Source: Apostichopus japonicus (Eukaryota; Echinodermata; Holothuroidea; Aspidochirotida; Stichopodidae). Taken from it: a stretch of DNA of 64,000 bases. The position numbers and the translations under genes are program-made. Below, one piece after another: positions 38,606 through 49,865 of this stretch; positions within the stretch are counted from its first letter, which is position 1; each line of letters begins with the position of its first letter. The stretch spans positions 25,890,077-25,954,076 of the forward strand of contig NC_092582.1 in the NCBI RefSeq assembly GCF_037975245.1, read 5' to 3'. The notes beneath the pieces were generated by a model that had not been told where the DNA came from, did not search any database, and saw only the letters and a list, made by a program, of their open reading frames with translations.

Positions 38606-40494
38606 CTAAATTCAATCCATGCATCCTTAAACATTTACATCATTGAAACAAGTTAAGTTACTTTATTAACTATCAATATATTCCCTAGTCTTTGCTTTTG
38701 GTAGAATGAATATATTTTCGCTTTAAATATGTGATTACTATGAAGGCTGCACAGTTGACTGTTACCGGTGTTATGATTAAATTTCAGGAGTATGCAATCT
38801 GGTCAGACAATAAACCTCATCAGAGTCAACCACACCTCCAACAATGTGAACAACCATGTGACCAACCATGTGACATAATGATAACTGACAATCGGTTGCC
38901 TTTTACTTGCCTCTCAGCCAGCTTTGCGGGCTGTGATTTAGTTTGCCGTTCGTAATAATGGAATTCTCGTAATGATTGCAAGATCTTCACGAGAGATTGG
39001 GGACCTTAACTGCAGCTGAGCAGGGACTGGGAGCACAGTGTACATTGTAAACGACACAGTTGTGACTATACGAATATGAAGAGTGATGTTCACTGGGAAT
39101 TCCTTAGTTACTTGGAAGCCAATGGTTACTGTGACTGGTTACATGTTGAATGGTGTTCAATGTGAACGATGAATTAATATAATGAGTGGTGTTCACTATG
39201 GTTGCTGTACACAGTTAAATAGCAGTTTAGTGTTCACTGTGACTAGTCACATGGAGAAGGATGTTTGCAGTGAATCATAGAGTTACATCAAATATGGTGT
39301 ATTATATGGTGCTGCTGCATGACAATACGCCGTTGTGTGACCAATCCAATGAGGTTAGAAATGGTGTTCACAGTGTACTTTTCATTTTACAAAGACCATT
39401 CACGCTGTTGTGTGACCAATCCAATGAGGTTAGAAATGGTGTTCACAGTGAACTATACATTTTACAAATACCATTCAATGTGAGATGTGCTAATAGTGAG
39501 GTACTTAATATCTAGGATTTGTCAGCAATGATGTGCAAGAGTGAGTTTGGTCAGAGGACTTTACAAGTAAAATCTTCATTCCATTCTATTACAGAGGTAT
39601 TTTAAACTGCTATCAAACTATCATTTTACAGACCTTAACACTTAAAGAAAAAGAAACATTGAATTGCTTGTAACTTAAATGTGTCAACAAAATGGAGAAA
39701 ATTATGGAAGTGTATACTTGTGTTTTTAAAAATTTAACTTTTACAGATCAATGACAACTTACTCCTTTTCCTAACTAATTCTAAATCAACAATTTTCTGC
39801 ATGTGTTCAAATTCCTCTACCCCACAAAAGTGAGTAATTTGGCATTTGGCTGCAAATTGCTTTGGAGTCAATTTTATATTTGATGAATTTAAGAACGTGT
39901 AAAGCAAAATGATGAATTTATTGGAACGGAAATAAGTATTTTACAATGTTGCTCAAGTTGTCAAATTCTAAAGATCACCATTATGATGGCTGAAGATTTT
40001 TTTCAATTACTAAGTTTTAAATTAATTCTAGTTTTCTGTAAAATTTTAAAGTTGATATAATTAATATTAGTCTGAAGGTGAAACCAAGAAACAGATTAGA
40101 GGCGATACAAACCCATGCACTGATGTTACTGTATGTATTATGTGTGTATTGTGTGTACTATGTGTGTATTATTGAAGATGAAATGCTTCTTCATAAGGTA
40201 GATTAAAAGTATGAATAAAACAGAACGACCCCAAAAAAGAATCTACATAGGAACGCTGAATTAAGGAACTTCAAAAGATTTGCAAATCAAAAACCAAAAT
40301 AGTAAATTATATTAAATATAGTTGGAGACAAAAGAAATTCTATATTGGACTAAATGGTGAGTAACTTTTTAGCGGCAGTCACATGACTGTGACCTCATAG
40401 ATCTCTAAAGGTTTGATTGAGTAGTATTGAGTTGAATTGTGTAAATATTACATGGTTTGGTGAGTAGGACAAACGGTGTCACCAGCAGTAGCTT
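38606..40494. other. intergenic, no gene recognised
   Basis: Two 75-base tandem copies at about 39333-39480 (TTGTGTGACCAATCCAATGA...). No supported exon. Confidence 0.55.
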
Positions 40495-40675
40495 TAAGGT
40501 CCGTGTTCCGAGAAGACTAGATTCTGGAGGTAGAGGGTCCGTGTTCCTAGAAGATTGGAATTTGTAGGTAGAGGGTCCTTGTTCCTAGAACACTAGATTT
40601 TGGAGGTAGAGGGTCCATGTTCCTAGAAGACTACATTTTGGAGGTGGAGGGTCCATGTTTCTCGAAGATTGGAGA
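40495..40675. repeat. minisatellite, about 39 bp, four to five copies
   Basis: GGTCCGTGTTCCTAGAAGAC plus TAGATTTTGGAGGTAGAG, imperfect. Confidence 0.85.
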
Positions 40676-41335
40676 TAGATGCAATGTTGTCTTCCACATT
40701 GATAATGCTTAATTATGTAGTGCTCTCTTTGCCTGCTTTACCATTGTGGACTTTTCTTCTTAAGAAGGAAATTATTAATGCTATTGTTTTATTAATCATA
40801 AGTTGTAACATTATGAAGGAAAATACAGCGGTGTCAATGGGATCAATCACTGTGATCAAAATCAACATTTTCCTAGCTTAAATTTCCTCTAAAATTACTT
40901 TTCTCTATTTAGGGTAAAAATTATCGTACTCATCGTTTGTTGCAGGAGGAGGGATTACCAAATATCTTGAATATCTTGAAATATTGAGTCCAGAGTTGCC
41001 AAAGATTTTACTTATAGATTGGTTATTTCTTCAGATATGTTACATCAAATAAAAAGTACATCTAGAACATAATTTAAGTGGTGTAATCACTTACAATGTG
41101 TAGAAGTAGCATAATAAGTTTCGTTTGTACTCTGAGATTGCTAGATCAAGCTGTAATCAAATAAGCTCATAAAGTATTCAAAATAATGACAAACCTCCTG
41201 GTACATGTCATAATTACTTTATAGCATCCTATAATGCCATTCTTCCATTCTGGTACTGTTTGATACTGGGCGATAAAGTATTGTGTGATGGAGGCCATTG
41301 GCTAGTAGTACTGTCTGATGTAGAGCATAGGCTAG
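40676..41335. other. intergenic, no feature recognised
   Basis: Nothing supported on either strand. Confidence 0.5.
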
Positions 41336-41583
41336 TACTGCCTCAATACTGGGTGTATGTAGTACCATCCCATAGAGGGCATGTACTAGTTGTCCGATAG
41401 TGGATAGTGTACGTACTAGTACTGACCAATATGGTAGTGCTTATACTGTCTGATATATGGCATACTAATACTGTCCTATAGAGGGCGTTTGTAGTACCAT
41501 CCCTTAGAGGGCGTACGTAGTACCATCCCATAGAGGGTGTATGAAGTACCATCCTATAGAGGGCGTATGTAGTACCGTCCCGT

Positions 41584-41605
41584 CAGAGCCATATATACGG
41601 CTCTG
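41584..41605. mobile_element. 22-bp palindrome-like insertion with 7/8 target duplication
   Basis: CAGAGCC...GGCTCTG with an AT-rich centre. Flanks CGTCCCGT and CGTCCCAT. The neighbouring array units read CCCATAGAGG without the insertion. Confidence 0.7.
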
Positions 41606-41851
41606 CGTCCCATAGAGGGCGTACGTAGTACCGTCCAACAGAGGGCATGTACTAGTTGTCCGATAGTGGATAGTGTACGTACTAGTACTGACCAATATGG
41701 TAGTGCTTATACTGTCTGATATATGGCATATACTAATACTGTCCTATAGAGGGCGTTTGTAGTACCATCCCTTAGAGGGCGTACGTAGTACCATCCCATA
41801 GAGGGTGTATGAAGTACCATCCTATAGAGGGCGTATGTAGTACTGTCCCGT

Positions 41852-41873
41852 CAGAGCCATATATACGGCTCTG
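41852..41873. mobile_element. 22-bp palindrome-like insertion, copy in the second 268-bp block
   Basis: Identical to the one at 41584 and 268 bases away, so it was carried along by block duplication and did not insert separately. Confidence 0.7.
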
Positions 41874-42093
41874 CGTCCCATAGAGGGCGTACGTAGTACC
41901 GTCCAACAGAGGGCATGTACTAGTTGTCCGATAGTGGATAGTGTACGTACTAGTACTGACCAATATGGTAGTGCTTATTCTGTCTGATATATGGCATATA
42001 CTAATACTGTCCTATAGAGGGCGTTTGTAATACCATCCCTTAGAGGGCTAATGTAGTACCGTCCCATAGAGGGCTTATGAAGTACTGTCCCAT

Positions 42094-42115
42094 CAGAGCC
42101 GTATATACGGCTCTG
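42094..42115. mobile_element. 22-bp perfect palindromic insertion, third block
   Basis: The same palindrome with perfect 11-base arms (CAGAGCCGTAT). Flanks TGTCCCAT and CTTCCCAT. Confidence 0.65.
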
Positions 42116-42150
42116 CTTCCCATAGAGGGCGTTTGTAGTACTGTCAGATC

Positions 42151-42172
42151 AGAGTTCCTATCTAGGAACTCT
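42151..42172. mobile_element. palindromic insertion of a different sequence in the same array
   Basis: Arms AGAGTTCCTA and TAGGAACTCT with a TC centre. Flanked by TCAGAT on both sides (42145-42150 and 42174-42179). It shares only the terminal CAGAG/CTCT with the others. Confidence 0.6.
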
Positions 42173-42205
42173 TTCAGATAAGGGTGCTTGCTAGTACTAT
42201 CTGAC

Positions 42206-43035
42206 TGAGGGCTTACACACTCTGTAATCTAACATTTCTTGTTTTGATATCAGAAAATTAAACACAATATTGCAATTTACAATAAACTATCCTTGGTTTG
42301 AAACAAAAAACTTTTCACTGATAAACATGTGCACATAAATCACCAATTGTTGCGCTTAACACACACAGGCACAGTTATCATTTTTTGAAGTTGGTCATAT
42401 TATAATTACATTCTTCACCACATTCCACATATTAAACATATATACCACCCATTGGCAACATGAATTGATTTGCAGATTTGGACCCAGACTTAGACTATGA
42501 AATGTCCCATATAGTAAGTCAAAGAAATCTAAAAGTTTGGGAGTTTGGTGGGCAGGTTTTTTTTTTTTTTTTGCAGGAATAACAGTTACATTTAAGCTTT
42601 GAAAGACATTATATTTATGTAATTATGTTACAATTGTCAAAGGTTAGTAATAGGTACAATAACAAACCTGGTCATTGGGTCATCCAAAAAGTGGGATTTC
42701 ACATCAACTTTGTCTTGAGAAATTACCTTGGGTTTTCATTCTGAAATTGAGTATGATATTGAAGCAAGTAAGCATTTAAAATAAGGTAAATGTTTAGTGA
42801 AGTCTTTACATGTTTAATACTTTGGTGGTAAGTTTAACTTTATTTATTGTTAGTTATAACATATCACTGGTCAGTTAAACATCACCTATTACGAGAACAT
42901 TAAAGAAGTTGTTTAATAAGTCATATTGTTTATGTTATTTGTCTTGTGATGGGAAGTAATAAGGTTGGCTCGAGGGGAGAAGGTGAATAAACCCAACACC
43001 ATAAACTACATGCACTAAAAGCAGTAGCTTGGGGT
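42206..43035. other. intergenic, no feature recognised
   Basis: AT-rich. A T run near 42560. No exon seen. Confidence 0.55.
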
Positions 43036-45395
43036 GGGTGTTTTGGGAACAGCCTACCCTCCGTGTAAGATGTATTATTGTCTAAAAGTCAAACATAGGT
43101 AGGGAGGAAGTGAGAACAGCCTTATCTCCGTGTACCATGTATCACTGTCTAACAGTCATGCACTGGTGGGGAGAAAGTGAGAACAGCCTACTCTCTGTCT
43201 ACCATGTATCACTGTCTAACAGCCATACATAGGTAGGGAGGAAGTGAGAACAGCCTACTCTCCGTGTACCATGTATCACTGTCTAACAGTCATACATAGG
43301 TAGGGAGGAAGTGAGAACAGCCTACTCTCTGTCTACCATGTATCACTGTCTAACAGCCATACATAGGTAGGGAGGAAGTGAGAACAGCCTACTCTCTGTC
43401 TACCATGTATCACTGACTAACAGCCATACATAGGTAGGGAGGAAGTGAGAACAGCCTACTTTCTGTGTACCATGTATCACTGTCTAACAGTCATGCATAG
43501 TTGGGGAGGAAGTGAGAACAGCCTACTCTCTGTGTACCATATATCACTGTGTAACAGTCATGCATAGGTGGGGAGGAAGTGAGAACAGCCTTATCTCCGT
43601 GTACCATGTATCACTGACTAACAGTCATGCATAGGTGGGGAGAAAGTGGATAGCCTACTCTCTGTCTACCATGTATCACTGTCTAACAGCCATGCATAGG
43701 TGGGGAGGAAGTGAGAACAGCCTACTCTCCGTGTACCATGTATCACTGTCTAACAGTCATGCATAGGTAGGGAGGAAGTGAGAACAGCCTACTCTCCGTG
43801 TACCATGTATCACTGTCTAACAGTCATGCATAGGTAGGGAGGAAGTGAGAACAGCCTACTCTTTGTCTACCATGTATCACTGTCTAACAGCCATACATAG
43901 GTAGGGAGGAAGTGAGAACAGCCTACTCTCTGTCTACCATGTATCACTGACTAACAGCCATACATAGGTAGGGAGGAAGTGAGAACAGCCTACTTTCTGT
44001 GTACCATGTATCACTGTCTAACAGTCATGCATAGTTGGGGAGGAAGTGAGAACAGCCTACTCTCTGTGTACCATGTATCACTGTCTAACAGTCATGCATA
44101 GGTAGGGAGGAAGTGAGAACAGCCTACTCTCCGTGTACCATGTATCACTGTCTAACAGTCATGCATAGGTAGGGAGGAAGTGAGAACAGCCTACTCTCCG
44201 TGTACCATGTATCACTGTCTAACAGTCATGCATAGGTGGGGAGGAAGTGAGAACAGCCTACTCTCCGTGTACCATGTATCACTGTCTAACAGTCATGCAT
44301 AGGTGGGGAGGAAGTGAGAACAGCCTTATCTCCGTGTACCATGTATCACTGTCTAACAGTCATGCATAGGTAGGGAGGAAGTGAAAACAGCCTTATCTCC
44401 GTGTACCATGTATCACTGTCTAACAGTCATGCATAGGTGGGGAGAAAGTGAGAACAGCCTTATCTCCGTGTACCATGCATCACTGTCTAACAGTCATGCA
44501 TAGGTGGGGAGGAAGTGAGAACAGCCTACTCTCCGTGTACCATGTATCACTGTCTAAGAGTCATGCACTGGTGGGGAGAAAGTGAGAACATTCTACTCTC
44601 CGTGTACCATGTATCACTGTCTAACAGTCATGCATAGGTGGGGAGGGAGTGAGAACAGCCTACTCTATGTGTACCATGTGTCACTGTCTAACAGTCATGC
44701 ATAGGTGAGGAGAAAGTGAGAACAGCCTACTCTCTGTCTACCATGTATCACTGTCTAACAGTCATACATAGGTAGGGAGGAAGTGAGAACATTCTACTCT
44801 CCGTGTACCATGTATCACTGTCTAACAGTCATGCATTGGTGGGGAGGAAGTGAGAACAGCCTACTCTCCGTGTACCATGTATCACTGTCTAACAGTCATA
44901 CATAGGTGGGGAGAAAGTGAGAACAGCTTAATCTCCGTGTACCATGTATCACTGTCTAACAGTCATGCATAGGTGGGGAGAAAGTGAGAACAGCCTTATC
45001 TCCGTGTACCATGCATCACTGTCTAACAGTCATGCATAGGTGGGGAGGAAGTGAGAACAGCCTACTCTTTGTGTACCATGTATCACTGTCTAAGAGTCAT
45101 GCACTGGTGGGGAGAAAGTGAGAACATTCTACTCTCCGTGTACCATGTATCACTGTCTAACAGTCATGCATAGGTGGGGAGGAAGTGAGAACAGCCTACT
45201 CTATGTGTACCATGTGTCACTGTCTAACAGTCATGCATAGGTGGGGAGAAAGTGAGAACAGCCTACTCTCTGTCTACCATGTATCACTGTCTAACAGTCA
45301 TACATAGGTAGGGAGGAAGTGAGAACATTCTACTCTCCGTGTACCATGTATCACTGTCTAACAGTCATGCATAGTTGGGGAGGTAGTGAGAACCG
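43036..45395. repeat. 67-bp satellite array, about 35 copies, with 8-unit higher-order structure
   Basis: The unit begins ACCATGTATCACTGTCTAAC, then AGTCATGCATAGGTGGGGAG and GAAGTGAGAACAGCCTACTC. Marker variants recur at 536 bases (TGTCTAAGAG at 44551 and 45087) and 534 bases (CACTGACTAA at 43411, CACTGACTAAC at 43945), that is, eight units. Confidence 0.95.
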
Positions 45396-45714
45396 CCCAA
45401 TTTCTCAAATCACACACACTACTGTTTTTCATAGACATTACTGGAGGTGCGGGGGGGGGGGGGGTTGTATAATAAAAACCAGTTACACAGACAAATATGA
45501 TCAATGAATGAGAACAGTCCACGTGGTCCAGTCAGTCCAGTCCAGTCTTCATAGCAAGCCGTAACAAAATAATACCAAAATTATGCTAGCTAACAAGTGT
45601 CGGTCAAATAAGTTCCATGCCAAGTGTAGGTGACGGGGTGGGTGGTGGGGGGGGGGGGGCTGGTAATCGAATAGACCATGACCTTAACGGTGTATGAAGC
45701 GATTATAATACAAA

Positions 45715-45973
45715 GTGGCTATTCTTACAACTAGCCGTAACAATAATTTATAAATACGCATTCGGAGTTGCTTTAACGTGGCTATTTTTACGACTAGGAG
45801 TACTATTTTTACAACAAGGAGTCACAATAATTTCCGGTTAGGGTTAAGGTTTATGGTTAGGGTTACCCCTACTACAAGCGCAGTTGCTTTATTTACTTTA
45901 CTGCGCATGAATTCGCCGATATCGTAAGAATAGTTTATAAATAATTGTAACAACTAGTTGTAAGAATAGCCAC
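45715..45973. mobile_element. foldback MITE with about 40-bp terminal inverted repeats
   Basis: The left end GTGGCTATTCTTACAACTAG is the exact inverse of the right end, and similarity continues to about 40 bases (ACAATAATTTATAAA). 259 bp in all. I saw no clear target duplication, so the superfamily is not assigned. Confidence 0.75.
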
Positions 45974-46140
45974 GGCCATTATTTCATTTCATTATATATT
46001 TGATCCAATCAAAAAGCAGTATACAAACAACAAAGTACGAAAACACAAAGCGGATCAGGATATACAAAAGGAAACCAAATTCCTGTAGCCCGGAGGCATG
46101 TACACCCTTACAATAAGAGACCTAGAACTAAAATAAATAT
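45974..46140 (-). mobile_element. possible non-LTR retrotransposon 3' fragment
   Basis: On the minus strand it ends with TTTGATTGGATCAAA and then ATGAAATGAAAT, like the simple-repeat 3' ends of some LINEs. No coding sequence; weak evidence. Confidence 0.25.
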
Positions 46141-47905
46141 ATAAATATTATAATACTTTCCATACTTAGACGCATCTCACACGCGGTAGATATAGCGCAT
46201 ATCAAAATCGACTTTCGCCTGTGACAAAGTATCTCAGCTCTAACTGCTAATGTATCACCACCGTAACTTGAATGTAACACGTAACATACCTTGCAGATCG
46301 TTGTCATGATAAGGCAGATAAGGCCTACCATTGGTTTACTCACCAACAACATAGTTAAAGTATATAATTACTCGCTCTCGGCAGCGATATCAATCAGCCG
46401 TTATTATCCAGTACACTGTACTGTGGATGTTTTGTTGCTTTATCATACAACAAAACAGTTTCTGGTGCCCCCCCCCCCCTTCTGACTTCACAGGGCTTGC
46501 GTGCATGATCTAAAAACCTTACGCGTTCGCTTTTTCACGCGCACATGAGGTCGACACCAAATGCGCTACAACAGATCTCTGTGCGTAGGGCCTACCTAAC
46601 AATATTTTGACAGTGTTGAGCGGCGCCTGGCAGGGGTGGGTCCGTGATAATAAACAAGAAGGGTATGCCCCCGGGTCATTGGAGCCGACTCCCATGTAGG
46701 TGGGTTTTAGCTACGCAATCCAATATTTTATATGTTTGAACAAAGAATGCAAGAATTCAATACAAAATAAATTAAAAATGTCTTGGATAATCAAAATCTA
46801 TACACATGAAAAAAAAAAGTGAAAGGGGGGGGGGGGGGGAGTCGTCCTTGGGGTCCGTAAGAAAAGAAATTCATCGGCTAATTCCAACTAATTCAAATCA
46901 ATATTTTTTTTAAATAATATATAGGAGGGGAAGGGAGGGGAAGGGGTAGAGAGCCATATAACTTGTCCATTTTGGGTACTAACTTGTAATGCAAGCTTCC
47001 TAGATTGATCTGCTATTTAGCAATAAAATAACACCGTACTTTGCCCTAAATACACTACTTAGTTTCAATTGCTTAATTATAAAGTTGATTTAATATTTAT
47101 TAAAGACCCTTTAAGTTTTGGTTAAGGTTGCAGACCAAAAGAAAGCAAGCCATATAAATATCAGAGACGCCACTATTCCGTTTTTCGTGATTTTGCTTTT
47201 AAATTTACCGAGTAAATTTTGAGTTTTTATCAATAAATTCGGAAATATTTCTTTTAAACAAACCAGCATAAATATTAGATAGGCCTAAGTCACATTCATC
47301 ACTACTATACGTAGGTCATTATCCAGTCGTTCTAACAAAATGTGATCATGCGGCGTGCTACGGAAGCGGGGGGGGGGAGGTGGGGGTGGGCAGGGGAGTC
47401 CTGAGCCATTCACCCCAAAGTTGTTGAATAATAATAACATAAAAGGAGAGGCAAGGAGACAAGAGCAATTATGAGGGAATTTTCATAAAATGGATAACTT
47501 TTGCAATATAAAATGAAGTAAAAGAGTATTGGAATGTCTTACTTTTTCGACACACTTCGCGCGCAGCTATCGTAGATATTGGTCTTATTACTTCCTGTTG
47601 GACAGCTTGAGTAGAAAAATTGTTCCCCAAATCCCCATACAACCCCTACCATCATCCATCTTCCCTACCCAAAATTCCCCTGCATCATCAATCGACCGGT
47701 CGTTAGTTTATTATTTTTAAAAAAATGGTGAAATGGTGACTTGTGTTGTCTGTTAAGTAAGCATGTGCACTGTATATACGATGCATATTGTGTAATTAAG
47801 ATTCTCCTTGTAGAACCATCTTGGTTTTGCGCACACTTGGCATTACATTATTCAAAACGTTCTAAACTGCCGGAATAAACGGAAAAGACGACATCAAGAA
47901 AGAAG
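46141..47905. other. intergenic, no gene recognised
   Basis: Homopolymer G/C tracts near 46468, 46825 and 47370. No supported exon or transposon end. Confidence 0.5.
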
Positions 47906-48578
47906 TGAAGCAGGCGCGTATCCAGGATTTTCTAACCCGGGGGGCGCGAATTACTATCTAAGCGGAGCGCCACCATCGGTTGGCGCGCAGCGTACAAGAA
48001 AATTTCTGGTTTTGATACCCCCCAGATCACCGGAAATAGCACTTCTCGGGCTTGAAAATGACCAACCAGATGTACACTTTTGCCTGAGAACCAAGTATTT
48101 CCCAAAAGTTTTTTCCATCCATAACCTTTTTGAAGATTGTCACACATCATGTTCGACCTCATTGCATGTCCTATGGATCATTGCTTTTGTAGGTGATTCT
48201 TCGTCACGGCCCACAATATCCGAAAGCCCCACTTTTCAAGGTTTAAAGCCCATTATTTGTTGAGAATTTGAAAATTCCTATTTCTCGTGAATAAAATCAC
48301 TTCAAAACATACCCATAATGTTGCACAAAATTCAATCTATGGACAAGCAATATAGAAAAACCTCCTTGAACCCCTAACAGACAGGTCAAAGTTGCACGAG
48401 TAGAGGAAAGTATGATGCAGAATGTTGGTGAGGAAATTTTCTAAAATTCCGACACAGTTAATTTATTGGTGTAGAAATATTGCAACCTCTTATAATGGCT
48501 ATTATAAAACTTGGTTGAAGGAAATGAAAAATAGCAGATATTTCCGATATGAGGTATATCGAAACCGAACACTACACA

Positions 48579-49029
48579 CATAGGCGTAGGTCCCGTAGGA
48601 GGCGGTGGCTGCAGCCCCCTCCCCCCCCCCCCCCCCCCGCAACCAAATTTGTCCCCATCTTTTTCGGGCACCTACTGAAAGAAAAATAAATAGCAATGAA
48701 TAGCTTAAAAATGATCTCCTTGGTAATTAAAATAAAGTTGTAAGCTTGGCCGACATTACTACTGTAAAAGAGAGTTTTGACATAAATGGATCTGTATGAT
48801 TTTTCTCCATCTACATAAGACATTTCGTTGTTTACATAGCATCCGGCGGTATACTGTGCAACTTTCACGGACCGTGCGGTACACGATGCCATGCACTGTA
48901 ATGACCGATGCATGCTTATATGATATTGGCATTGATATGTTGAACGCGCGCTTCTTGCGCGAAAAATTTTGGCTTTTTTTCGGGCAAGTCATTACAGCCC
49001 CCAAATCCAATTGGGCTCCTACGCCTTTG
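48579..49029 (+). mobile_element. nested hAT-like element with perfect 8-bp TSD (in copy A)
   Basis: It starts CATAGGCGTAGGTCCCG and ends GGGCTCCTACGCCTTTG. ACTACACA flanks it at 48571-48578 and 49030-49037. It is present at the same site in copy B, so it inserted before the 2-kb unit spread. Confidence 0.93.
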
Positions 49030-49123
49030 ACTACACACATAGACAGTTTTTGAGGCTGTTCATCGTGGAACATGCATTTCAATGCTCACATGTTATATCT
49101 GCTCTTTGCTTTACAAATTCGAA

Positions 49124-49350
49124 CAGGCGTGTAGCGAGTAATTGCCAAGGGAGGGGCGAAGCCTGTAGGCAAACTATCTAAGCGAAGCGCCACCATGAGT
49201 TGGCGTGAAGCGTACAAGAAAAATTTTGGCCGAAAATGCCTCCCAGATCGCTGGAAATGACACTTCCCAGGCCTTGTAAGTTGCATCTAAGCATTGTCTA
49301 TTTTGAAATTACTAGCGATGTCATAAAGAAAACTTGCTCGGGGGGGGGGG
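49124..49350 (+). mobile_element. truncated relative of the 35.8-kb hAT MITE, nested in copy A
   Basis: CAGGCGTGTAGCGAGTAATT and the downstream ACTATCTAAGCGAAGCGCC align with the 35817-36107 element. The expected inverted right end is missing. Confidence 0.75.
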
Positions 49351-49677
49351 CGGTCGCCCCCTTCCCGAAATGCGTCATGTACCCCGACGACTCGGTCGAG
49401 TTCAAGACCAGCCACAGTTGGTTCCATATAGCACAATTGTACAATTGTTTAAGGCGTCCATACACACACACGCGTTATGATAGACCATATATAGTATTTA
49501 TATAGATACATTAGAGAGAGGAAAAATGGAAACGTCAAAAATGGAGTTGTCGGTGTAAGGGGTAGGGTGAGGCGCACACCCCCTCCGTAATCCTTGATCT
49601 GTCACTGGCTACCCTGTGTATGTTATAGGGATCAGCGCTTTAACTATGGCTGTTCCTCTTTATCTTCCCGAGGTCTT

Positions 49678-49816
49678 GGCTATCTTCTACTCCCTCCTTT
49701 TTTCCTTTTTCTCTCTTTTTTCTTTTTCTTTTCCCTTCCTTCCTCTCTTCCTTTTCTTTTTTCCCCCTCCTTTTCCCTTTTTTCTTCTCTTTTTTTCTCT
49801 CCTCTTTTCCTTACCC
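49678..49816. repeat. polypyrimidine tract (copy A)
   Basis: About 140 bases of almost pure T and C. The inverted copy appears as a polypurine tract at 61260-61390. Confidence 0.9.
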
Positions 49817-49865
49817 GGGGGGCGCGCGCCCCCAACGCCCCCCCCCTGGATACGCACCTGTGAAG

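Larger units (their letters stand above)
41340..42205. repeat. compound tandem array: short GTAGTACC/TAGAGGGCG units within a 268-bp higher-order repeat
   Basis: Short units (GTAGTACCATCCCATAGAGG plus GCGTAC) make up a 268-bp block. Positions 41504-41695 and 41772-41963 encode identical peptides on the minus strand. A third block is about 26 bases shorter. Each block contains one palindromic insertion. Confidence 0.92.
47911..49860 (+). mobile_element. 2-kb composite hAT-like element, copy A, 5-bp TSD
   Basis: Ends CAGGCGCGTATCCAGG and CCTGGATACGCACCTG are inverted, with TGAAG at 47906-47910 and 49861-49865. Inside are the shared GCGGAGCGCCACC module (47953), a nested element (48579-49029), a truncated relative of the 35.8-kb MITE (from 49124) and a polypyrimidine tract. 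No transposase. A full-length inverted copy lies at 61214-63218. Confidence 0.88.

Noticed and set aside
43036-45395. CRISPR-like array
   Set aside because: Repeats are directly contiguous with no unique spacers, and the genome is clearly eukaryotic.
45836-45875. Interstitial telomere repeat (GGTTAGGGTTAAGG...GGTTAGGGTT)
   Set aside because: Only two or three degenerate TTAGGG units, inside the foldback element at 45715-45973.
48441-48913. Overlapping minus-strand frames with glycine runs
   Set aside because: They cross homopolymer C/G tracts and transposon ends; the inverted copy at 62.2-62.6 kb shows frame-breaking differences.
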